Assembly (NCBI GenBank): GCA_030430565.1 | Contig: JAUIKS010000015.1 | Location: forward strand, 124,001-188,000 | DNA from: Polyangia bacterium | GTDB lineage: Bacteria; Myxococcota_A; Polyangia; Nannocystales; Nannocystaceae | Direction of reading: 5' to 3' | Length of the DNA: 64,000 nt | Shown here: piece by piece, positions 35,348 through 42,538 of the stretch | Numbering within the stretch: the stretch's first letter is position 1 | How the letters are laid out: each line of letters starts with the position of its first letter | Notes under the pieces: generated by a model | What the model was told of the DNA's origin: nothing | The model's database searches: none | Seen by the model: the letters and a program-made list of their open reading frames with translations, nothing else | Translations under genes and position numbers: made by a program

Positions 35348-36695
35348 TCGCCCGGGGCCGCACCCAGATGCCGTCGCGGGGCTTGAGCGTGATCATCGGC
35401 TCCGGCACGATCGGCTCCCCGGGCACGAGCTCGAGCTGCACCCGCGGGAGCACGCAGGCCAGCACAAGCATGATCTCGAGCAGCCCGAACGCGTCGCCGA
35501 TGCACTTGTGCGGGCCCGCGCCGAACGGGAAGTAGGTGTAGGGCGCGGGCTTGCCCCCCGTGAGCCAGCGCTCCGGATCAAAGCCCTCTGGGTTGCTCCA
35601 GAAGTCCTCTCGCCGGTGTGAGATCCACGGCGAGACCAGCAGCACGTCGCCGCGGCGCAGCGCCTCGCCGCCGAGCGCGAGCGGCGTACGGACGACGCGC
35701 CCGGTGCCCCACGCCGGCGGGTACAGCCGGAGCGACTCGTCGACGACCGCGCGCAGGTACACGAGCCGACGGAGGTCGTCGGCGGTCGGGTCAGCGCCGG
35801 CGAGCTCGCGCGCGAGCTCCTCGCGCGCCCGCGCGAGCACGCCGGGGGAGCGCGACAGCAGCATGAAGGTCCACGCGAGCGCGTTGGCCGTCGTCTCGTG
35901 CCCGGCGGCGAGCAGCGTGACCACCTCGTCTCGGAGCTGCCGGCGAGACATCGCGCGGCCGTCCTCGTCGCGCGCGCGGACGAGCGCCGAGAGCACGTCG
36001 TCACCGCCCGCGTCGCGCCCGGACTGGCGGGCGTCGATCAGCGCGAAGGCGACGCGATCGAGCGTCGTGTTCGCGCGCGCGATGCTGCGGTTGAGCGGCG
36101 TCGGCAGCCACCGCGGCGTCGCGATCACGCGGTGCATGCTCGCCTGCGCGAAGCGCTGCCCGGCCTCGACCGCCTCGTTGATCTCGCGCATGTCGCCGGG
36201 CGAGTCCGTCCCCATCAGCGTGCGCGTGACGATCCGCAGCGTCAGCCTCGCCATCTCGTCGGCGACATCAAACGCGGCCCCGTCCGCGATCGCGCCGCGC
36301 CAGCGCCGCTCGATCATCTCGTGGGTCATGCGCGTCATCACGGGCGCGAAGCCGGCGAGGCGCTTCTTGCTGAAGACCGGCTGGATGAGCCGTCTGTTGC
36401 GCAGCCAGAAGTCGCCCTCGGAGATCAGGATCCCGCGGCCGAGGAAGCGCGCCATCGCCCGGTACACCGGCGTCATCTTGCTGAGCGTGGCGCCGCGGTC
36501 CATGAGGATGAAGCGGACGTGCTCGGGTCGACTGACGAAGAACAAGCGCGCCGGGCCCATGTGAACCTTGGCGACGTCGCCGAGCTCCCGGCTCACGCGC
36601 GTCATGAAGGTCAGCGGGTCCCGGCGAAATTCGAGCGTGTGGCCGAGCAGCGGGAGTCCGTAGGGCGAGAGCCGGCGCGGCGGGGTCCGCATCAT
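35337..36695 (-). CDS. cytochrome P450
   Basis: A soluble heme monooxygenase of 452 residues. The heme loop FPFGAGPHKCIG carries the thiolate ligand C398. The I-helix oxygen-activation motif AGHETT and the ExxR motif (ESLRLYPP) are present. The N terminus has no membrane anchor, as in bacterial class I P450s. Redox partners are not adjacent. Start at 36695 or the next codon (both ATG). The gene is convergent with, and overlaps, the halogenase-like gene. Confidence 0.95.
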   Translation of the reverse strand: MMRTPPRRLSPYGLPLLGHTLEFRRDPLTFMTRVSRELGDVAKVHMGPARLFFVSRPEHVRFILMDRGATLSKMTPVYRAMARFLGRGILISEGDFWLRNRRLIQPVFSKKRLAGFAPVMTRMTHEMIERRWRGAIADGAAFDVADEMARLTLRIVTRTLMGTDSPGDMREINEAVEAGQRFAQASMHRVIATPRWLPTPLNRSIARANTTLDRVAFALIDARQSGRDAGGDDVLSALVRARDEDGRAMSRRQLRDEVVTLLAAGHETTANALAWTFMLLSRSPGVLARAREELARELAGADPTADDLRRLVYLRAVVDESLRLYPPAWGTGRVVRTPLALGGEALRRGDVLLVSPWISHRREDFWSNPEGFDPERWLTGGKPAPYTYFPFGAGPHKCIGDAFGLLEIMLVLACVLPRVQLELVPGEPIVPEPMITLKPRDGIWVRPRAITG

Positions 36696-36700
36696 GCCCG

Positions 36701-36706
36701 AGGGTA
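36701..36706 (-). promoter_or_regulatory. -10 element TACCCT, leaderless start
   Basis: TACCCT ends 5 nt before the first and 8 nt before the second of two tandem ATG codons at 36695 and 36692 on the minus strand. Confidence 0.45.
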
Positions 36707-36710
36707 CAGC

Positions 36711-37811
36711 TTAAAAGCGACCGCCGAGGAGGACCTTCCACTGAAAGGGGATCGCCAGCTCGCGCGTCTTCATCCCGGCGATGTCCGTCGACGGCCGAAT
36801 GTCGAGGTCCGGGCCGAGCTCGCTGCCCACGAAGAAGCCGCGCGTGAAGTACCACCAAAAGCCCGCCGAGATCGGGAAGCCCACGCCGACCCTCGTCTCT
36901 TGACTCTGCAGGCCCACGGCGTTCGTGGTCTTGTTGTTGTAGATGTCGAGGAACACGCCGGTCATGCCGTAGGCGAACCACTTCCCGCGGCTCGCGCCGA
37001 CGCGCAGCTCGCCGCCGAGCCCGATCACGTGCGCCTTCGACATCTCGTTGAGCCGCAGCCAGTGCTCAAACCCGCCCCCGACGGCGAAGGTGAAGCCGTT
37101 GGGCCGCGTCCACAGCGGGCCGCCGCCGAAGCTGTACTGATAGCCGAGCGAGCCGTCCTCGAGGTCGACCGCCAGAATGCCTGGCGAAAAGTACATGTAG
37201 ATCGAGCGCGCCTTCACGGCCGGCTCGACGCGCGCGACCGCCCCGGGCCCCGGGCCGGTCGACGACGGCGCGCGACCGTCACGCGCCTCGCCGTCCGCGA
37301 GCGCGGCGTCGAGCTCACGCTCTCGCTCGACCAGCGCGGCGAGCTGCTCCTGATCCGAGACGCCGCCCCGCTCGGGGCCGCGCTGCGGATCGAGGTCCTG
37401 CTCGTACACCGCCTTGGCCCTCACGAGCGGCTCACGCTCGCCGCTGTGCTCGCTCGCCCGCAGGGCCGCCTCCGCGATCGCGTGCAGCAGCACCGCCCGG
37501 TAGGCCTCGAGCTCGGGGTCTGGCGGGAGCTGCTCGTGCGCGTCGATCCAGAGCGTGAGCGCGCCCTCGTAGTCGCCGGCGTCAAAGCGCTGCTGCCCCG
37601 CGTTGTGCAGCTCCTGACGTCGCTGCGCCGCGGCGGCGTCCGGCTCGCTGCCGCTGGCGGCGCGAGCCTCGGCGCTCGTCGCCAGCGCGAGCGCCATCGA
37701 GAGCACGGCGACGGGCGCGCGCGTGCCGATCCGCGACGGCGCGGCCCGCTCCGTTGCGATCGACCATCGCCGACGGGCGACGGCCGGCACGCGTCCCGCG
37801 AACTCCTGCAC
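36711..37811 (-). CDS. exported TPR-like protein with predicted outer-membrane beta-barrel
   Basis: A 366-residue protein. The signal peptide is at about 28-52 (hydrophobic segment ending in SAEARA). An N-terminal helical part (about 60-175) includes a TPR-like unit (AGQQRFDAGDYEGALTLWIDA). A linker follows. The C-terminal 165 residues alternate Gly, Tyr, Phe and Trp in beta-strand pattern and end in Phe, the usual outer-membrane insertion signal. The GTG start has TACCAT 9 nt upstream. Similar TPR-plus-barrel proteins are common in myxobacteria; function unknown. Confidence 0.75.
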   Translation of the reverse strand: MQEFAGRVPAVARRRWSIATERAAPSRIGTRAPVAVLSMALALATSAEARAASGSEPDAAAAQRRQELHNAGQQRFDAGDYEGALTLWIDAHEQLPPDPELEAYRAVLLHAIAEAALRASEHSGEREPLVRAKAVYEQDLDPQRGPERGGVSDQEQLAALVERERELDAALADGEARDGRAPSSTGPGPGAVARVEPAVKARSIYMYFSPGILAVDLEDGSLGYQYSFGGGPLWTRPNGFTFAVGGGFEHWLRLNEMSKAHVIGLGGELRVGASRGKWFAYGMTGVFLDIYNNKTTNAVGLQSQETRVGVGFPISAGFWWYFTRGFFVGSELGPDLDIRPSTDIAGMKTRELAIPFQWKVLLGGRF

Positions 37812-37820
37812 TCAACCCCC

Positions 37821-37826
37821 ATGGTA
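37821..37826 (-). promoter_or_regulatory. -10 element TACCAT, leaderless start
   Basis: TACCAT ends 9 nt before the GTG at 37811 on the minus strand. Confidence 0.4.
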
Positions 37827-37988
37827 GGGGCGAAGGGGAGGCGGCTACAAGTCGCGGGCGCGCGGCCCGAGGCGCGTGGTCACCTGTCCGAAAGGACGCG
37901 CGACAGACTCGCCGCGACACCGGCGACGCCCGCCCCCCTCGAGGCGCGCTGTCGCGCGACCGAGCGTGCGCAGCTCCGCACGCCGGTG

Positions 37989-37994
37989 CACAAT
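37989..37994 (+). promoter_or_regulatory. -10-like CACAAT, leaderless start
   Basis: CACAAT ends 8 nt before the ATG at 38003. The same string GTGCACAAT precedes the sigma factor gene at 61650, at nearly the same distance. Confidence 0.45.
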
Positions 37995-38002
37995 CGGAGC
38001 CC

Positions 38003-39037
38003 ATGGACGCCGCGCCCTCGTCCCCCGCCCCCACGCCCCGCGTCACCTGGGCGCCGGCCGTCCTCATCGCGCTGATGCTCGCCTGCGCGGGTGACTCGGG
38101 CGCGTCGAGCAGCACCGGCGCGGGCGCCAGCGCCGGCACCACGAGCGAGCTCAGCACGGGCGCCGGCGTGACCACCGGCGCGGGGCTCTCGTCATCATCG
38201 ACGGCCGCGACGAGCGGCACGGGCGAGCCGCCGTCGACCACGACCTCGACCTCGACCTCGTCCTCGAGCGTGGGCACCTCGGGCACGAGCTCGAGCGCGA
38301 CGACGATGGCTGTCGAGACCACCGACGCGCCCGGCTCGAGCACGACCGGCGCGCGACCCAGAGGCGCCATCGAGGTGCTGTTCATCGGCAACAGCTACAC
38401 GGCCGGGAACGACCTCGCCGGGCTCGTCGAGGCCTTGGCCGCGGCTGACCCGGAGGCGCCGGAGATCAACGCGGAGGTCATCGCCATGGGCGGGCAGACC
38501 ATGGCCGGACATCTCGCGACGCAGGCGACCCTCGACGTCATCGCCACGGGCGGCTGGGACTTCGTCGCGCTCCAGGGGCAGTCGGTCGAGCCTGTCTTTC
38601 CGGACAACAGCGAATTCATCGACGCGGGGATCGAGCTCGCCGAGCTGGTCGGGGACGCCGGCGCCACGCCGGCGCTGTTCGAGACCTGGGCGCGCGCGGC
38701 CGGCCACGAGCTCTACGACGAAGCCTGGTACGGCCCCGATCCGGCGGCCGCCCAGGCCAAGCTCCGCGCCGCGTACCAGCAGGTCGCGGACGCGAGCGCC
38801 GGGGTGATGGCGCCGGCCGGCGACGCGTGGGAGATCATCTGGGAGGAGGAGCCTGCGATCGAGCTGTACGCGGGCGACGGCAGCCACGCCGCGATCGCGG
38901 GCGCGTACCTGGCGGCCTGCGTGTTCTTCAAGGTGTTCAGCGATCGCTCGCCGGTCGGCAACCAAAGCGTCCCCGACGGCGTCGACGCGGACACGGCGAC
39001 GCTGCTGCAGCAGGCGGCCGACGAGGTCTACCCGTGA
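38003..39037 (+). CDS. SGNH-hydrolase-like lipoprotein
   Basis: A 344-residue lipoprotein, lipobox with Cys28. A Ser/Thr/Gly-rich stalk spans about 30-120. An SGNH/GDSL-type esterase fold follows: S131 (FIGNSYTAG) as candidate nucleophile, a conserved glycine in AMGGQT, QGQS for the oxyanion region, and D292/H295 (DGSHAAIAG) as the rest of the triad. The family hydrolyses esters of carbohydrates or lipids; the actual substrate is unknown. It is probably displayed on the outer surface by the stalk. Confidence 0.82.
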   Translation: MDAAPSSPAPTPRVTWAPAVLIALMLACAGDSGASSSTGAGASAGTTSELSTGAGVTTGAGLSSSSTAATSGTGEPPSTTTSTSTSSSSVGTSGTSSSATTMAVETTDAPGSSTTGARPRGAIEVLFIGNSYTAGNDLAGLVEALAAADPEAPEINAEVIAMGGQTMAGHLATQATLDVIATGGWDFVALQGQSVEPVFPDNSEFIDAGIELAELVGDAGATPALFETWARAAGHELYDEAWYGPDPAAAQAKLRAAYQQVADASAGVMAPAGDAWEIIWEEEPAIELYAGDGSHAAIAGAYLAACVFFKVFSDRSPVGNQSVPDGVDADTATLLQQAADEVYP

Positions 39038-39055
39038 GCTGCGGGGCGGCTCGTC

Positions 39056-39673
39056 TTAGAACCTGTACGTGAGCGCGAACGCGCCGCCGGAGCGCGTCGG
39101 TCCAGCGTTGAGCCGCAGACCCGCGCGGGTCAGCCGAACGCCGTCGGCGTTGATCGCCTGCGCTCGATTGGCCCGACGGCTGCGCGCGAGCAAGACCGCG
39201 CCCGTGATGCCCATGGCGACGCCCGCGGTCTGGGCGAGGAACGGGAACGCGAGCCCGATCCTCCCGCTCAGGCTGTCGACCTGCGGCATCGCGATCAGCG
39301 GACCCGCGATCGGGATCAGGAGCGCGCCGCCGAGCGGCTCGTTGCCGGTGTCATAGGCGATCGCGCCGGCGAGCGCCGTGATCAGGTACGAGCCGCCGAA
39401 CAGCGACCAACCCGAGATCAGCAAGCCGAGGCCCTTGCGTGAGCGCTCGGGCGGCGGTGGCGGTGGCGGTGGCGGCTGTGGTTGTGCTTGTGGTTGTGGC
39501 GCTGCCGCTGGGGCGGGCTGTGGATACACCTCGGGGCCCGCCGGCTGCGTGGCCGGAGCGGGCCCCTGCGCGGGCTCGCCCGGAGGGCTCCCCGAGACCA
39601 CCGGCTGCTCCGCAGGGCTCTGAACTACAAGGGCCATGTACATGGCCTGCGCGACGATAAAACTCGACACCAT
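39056..39673 (-). CDS. hypothetical protein with Pro/Gln linker and hydrophobic C-terminal half
   Basis: A 205-residue protein. The N terminus is hydrophobic (about 3-18), followed by a Pro/Ala/Gln-rich linker ending in a run of nine prolines (about 30-78). Two or three hydrophobic segments lie at about 85-165, and the last strand ends in TYRF, as in outer-membrane proteins. The ATG at 39673 has AGGAG 7 nt upstream; a longer frame exists but its extra residues look non-coding. No family recognised. Confidence 0.65.
   Translation of the reverse strand: MVSSFIVAQAMYMALVVQSPAEQPVVSGSPPGEPAQGPAPATQPAGPEVYPQPAPAAAPQPQAQPQPPPPPPPPPERSRKGLGLLISGWSLFGGSYLITALAGAIAYDTGNEPLGGALLIPIAGPLIAMPQVDSLSGRIGLAFPFLAQTAGVAMGITGAVLLARSRRANRAQAINADGVRLTRAGLRLNAGPTRSGGAFALTYRF
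39450..39479. repeat. ggcggt repeat encoding poly-Pro
   Basis: A hexamer repeat on the plus strand encodes nine prolines on the minus strand. It sits in the linker of the protein at 39056-39673. Confidence 0.75.
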
Positions 39674-39936
39674 GGCGATACTCCTCGCGAAGATATGCCG
39701 GGCCGACACCTCGCTCGGACAGCTGACTCGGAGAAACATCCGCGCGCGCGAGCGCGAGCACCCCGTGACGAGTGTCCGCGTGTCGACTCGCGCCGGAGTT
39801 TTTGTCGCTGGCGAGGCGGGGAAACAAAGTTGTTCCGGGCTTACGACGGGCTTCGGCAACAACGCCAGCGGCGAAAGGACCACGCGAGGCGACGCGTGGA
39901 CGTCCGCCACGGGCCGCGAGCGCGACGTGCCCCGGA

Positions 39937-40686
39937 TCACGACGCGAGCGCGCCCCGTGCCGCCTCCCCCCAGCCGAAACGCTCGGCGAGCTCGCGAAAT
40001 TCGCCGCTGATCGGCGCGTCGATCACCAGCGGCGCGCCCGTGAAGGGGTGCTCGAGACGCAGCGAGACGGCCGCGAGCAGCAGGCGCGCGCAGCCGTAGC
40101 GCGCGCGGAAGAACCGGTTGTGCTCGCCTTTGCCGTAGCGGACGTCGCCGATGATCGGGTGGCTGCGGTGCTTGAGGTGACGCCGGATCTGGTGGCGACG
40201 ACCGGTCCGCGGGCGCGCGAGCACGAGGCCGTAGCGACGCTCCGAGTAGCGGCCGTCGGGCACGGGCACGCGCGCCCGCGCCAGCCCGGTGAAGGCCGTC
40301 GTCGCCTCGCGGCGCGGCAGCTCCTCGAGCCCGACGCCGGCGCCGCGCGGGCGCTCGTCGGCGAGATCGCGCAGCGCGTGCTCGACGACGACATGTCCCT
40401 CAAGCCACCCACGAACCACCGCGAGATAGCGCTTGTCGACGGCCCGCGCGGCGAAGCGCTCGGCGAGCGCCCGCGCGGCCTCGGGGTCGAGCGCGAAGAT
40501 CAGGACCCCGGAGGTCGGCCGGTCGAGCCGGTGCACCGGGTACACGCGCCGCCCGAGCTGATCGCGGAGCCGCTGCAGCGCCGGGCGCTCGTCGCGACCC
40601 GCGAGCGCGCTGCGATGCACCAGCATCCCCGCGGGCTTGTCCACGGCCACGTAGCGCGCGTCCCGGTAGAGGATCTCGAGCGTCAC
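39937..40686 (-). CDS. truC: RluA-family tRNA pseudouridine synthase, TruC-like
   Basis: Converts a uridine to pseudouridine. The catalytic Asp is D55 in VHRLDRPTSG, the wording typical of TruC (tRNA position 65). It has 249 residues and no S4 domain. The HQIRRHLKH motif (about 165-173) is the second conserved block. The start is the GTG at 40686, which overlaps the stop codon of the upstream gene by four bases (GTGA). The longer frame from 41079 is only a shadow of that gene. Confidence 0.9.
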   Translation of the reverse strand: MTLEILYRDARYVAVDKPAGMLVHRSALAGRDERPALQRLRDQLGRRVYPVHRLDRPTSGVLIFALDPEAARALAERFAARAVDKRYLAVVRGWLEGHVVVEHALRDLADERPRGAGVGLEELPRREATTAFTGLARARVPVPDGRYSERRYGLVLARPRTGRRHQIRRHLKHRSHPIIGDVRYGKGEHNRFFRARYGCARLLLAAVSLRLEHPFTGAPLVIDAPISGEFRELAERFGWGEAARGALAS

Positions 40687-42335
40687 GGTCGGGCTCCCGC
40701 GGGCGCCTCGGCGGGCCCCCAGCCGCGCGCCCCCAGGTAGTCGAGCAGGCGCGGGTCGTCGACGGAGATCGGCGGGAGCACCTGGCCGACCCGCTCGCGC
40801 TCCCACCAGCGCCCGGAGCCCCGCGGCGCGAACTCGTAGCGATAAAACAGCACGCGGACGTAGCGCGGCGGCGCGTCGGGGAAGGGGTTCGGGCCCATCA
40901 GCGAGAGCGCGAGCTCGTCGCCGGCGAGCAGCTTGTAGACGAGGTGCAGCACCCAGTCCTCGCGCTGGAGTCGCCCGCGCCCCTCGACCTCGAGCGCGGC
41001 GAACCAGATCAGCCAGTCCAGGCGGTAGTGATAGGGCGTGATCACGCAGGGGCGACGCGCGGGGTCGCCGGGCTTGCACTTAAACTCGTACTCGCGCCAG
41101 TCGGCGTCCTCGACGGTGAAGGGGTCGTCGAGCGCGTCGCGCGTGCCCTCGATGACGAGCTCGTGCCGCGTCCTGCCGACGCTGCCGAAAGCGCCGTAGG
41201 TGTTGACGATGTGCAGCCGATCGTAGGAGCGGTTCATCGCCTGCTCGCGCCCGAGCAGGTTGCCGACCACCGGCAAGCTCAAGTATGCGACGAGCGCCGC
41301 GAAGGCGTAGGTGAGGTAGCGGTGGAGCGCGCCCGGCCGCCGCGCGCGGGCGGGCGCCTCGGCCTCGAGGCGCGCGCGCCAGCGGCCCGGTAAAAAGCGC
41401 TGCAGCAGCTGGTCGTCGAAGCAGGCGACGCACGGGAGGATCGTCAGCCAGTTCAGGAACGAGAGGTTGCCGCTGACGATCAACACGAGCTGGAACGCGA
41501 TCATCAGCGCGCCCGCGACGTGGCGCGCGCGCCGGGGGCCGAAGGCGAACAGCGGCGCGACCAGCTCGGCGACGTGGTTCATCAGCACGCCGCCGCGCAG
41601 GACCCAGGCCGGCATCATGTGCAGCAGCGGCGAGATCGGGTTGGGGATCGGCTGGGTCTCAAAATGTGTCTCGAGACAGGTAAGCTCGATCCAGCAGGGA
41701 TCGCCGCGGAGCTTGATGAGGCCGGCCCCGAGCATGATCCGCACGATCAGCCAGCGCAGCAGGATGATCGGGACGAGCGGCGGCGGGTGCCTGGGCGAGC
41801 GCGGGCGCCAGCCGAGCAGCGGACACAAAAACACCGCGATCAGCCCGGTCTCGAGCAGCTGCGTCTCCCACCCGAAGCTGTACCAGCGCTGCCCGACGTG
41901 ATCGATGGACATGTACAGCGCCCACAGCAGCAGCATGACGCCGGCGTTGCTCAGCCCCAGCAGCACGGCCGCCGACAGCGTCGCGCCGATGATCGAGACC
42001 GCGAGCAGCGTCGCGTCGCCGTGGTCGAGCCAGAAGATCGAGGGGACGTTGAGGAAGGCCGCGGTCGGGCTGCCGAAGTGCGCGCTGAGCCGCGCGAGGT
42101 AGTCGCCGACCGGCAGCAGCCCGCGCGCGCCGATCAGCGGCACGAGCTGGAGCGCGGCGACGAGGAACGCGACGAGGTAGACGAGCCCGAGCCCGCGCAG
42201 AAACACCTGTCGCGTGAGCCAGTACGTAGGTCGCGCCGCGGGCCCTCGGAGCGCGCGGCCGACCGCGACGAGCAGCCGTCGCGACGGCGGCGCGAAGTCA
42301 TCGCGCGAGTCGTCATCCGTGGCGGCTGCGGGCAT
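40683..42335 (-). CDS. lipase-maturation-factor-like membrane protein
   Basis: A 550-residue integral membrane protein of the LMF family. In animals LMF1 folds secreted lipases; bacterial members are of unknown function. About seven or eight helices lie between 35 and 375. Family-typical stretches include FLRGLGLVYLVAF, HVGQRWYSFGWETQLLETG and LLRWLIVRIMLGAGLIKLRGD, then the cysteine-bearing ELTCLETHFETQP. The C-terminal soluble domain (about 390-550) has PYHYRLDWLIWFAAL and FPDAPPRYVRVLFYRYEF. The start at ATG 42335 follows from coding character. It is translationally coupled to truC. Confidence 0.9.
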   Translation of the reverse strand: MPAAATDDDSRDDFAPPSRRLLVAVGRALRGPAARPTYWLTRQVFLRGLGLVYLVAFLVAALQLVPLIGARGLLPVGDYLARLSAHFGSPTAAFLNVPSIFWLDHGDATLLAVSIIGATLSAAVLLGLSNAGVMLLLWALYMSIDHVGQRWYSFGWETQLLETGLIAVFLCPLLGWRPRSPRHPPPLVPIILLRWLIVRIMLGAGLIKLRGDPCWIELTCLETHFETQPIPNPISPLLHMMPAWVLRGGVLMNHVAELVAPLFAFGPRRARHVAGALMIAFQLVLIVSGNLSFLNWLTILPCVACFDDQLLQRFLPGRWRARLEAEAPARARRPGALHRYLTYAFAALVAYLSLPVVGNLLGREQAMNRSYDRLHIVNTYGAFGSVGRTRHELVIEGTRDALDDPFTVEDADWREYEFKCKPGDPARRPCVITPYHYRLDWLIWFAALEVEGRGRLQREDWVLHLVYKLLAGDELALSLMGPNPFPDAPPRYVRVLFYRYEFAPRGSGRWWERERVGQVLPPISVDDPRLLDYLGARGWGPAEAPAGARP

Positions 42336-42525
42336 CTGTGGCGCGTCGGCGAGAGGACCGCGCGAGCCTCGGTCCGCGCGGACGGAATGGTGGGAGCAGA
42401 GAGTACCGCGCCGGAGCTCGACGCGCGCTCGAGCGGGGCGTCTTGCCACACCGCCGCGTGTGCGCGCCGCGTGATCCTGGTCAACGCACGCGCGGCGCGT
42501 TGCGAGGGCACTGCGGCCGCCGTAC

Positions 42526-42531
42526 CATAAT
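42526..42531 (+). promoter_or_regulatory. -10 element CATAAT, leaderless start
   Basis: CATAAT differs from consensus by one base and ends 7 nt before an in-frame GTG at 42539. Confidence 0.45.
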
Positions 42532-42538
42532 CACAGTA

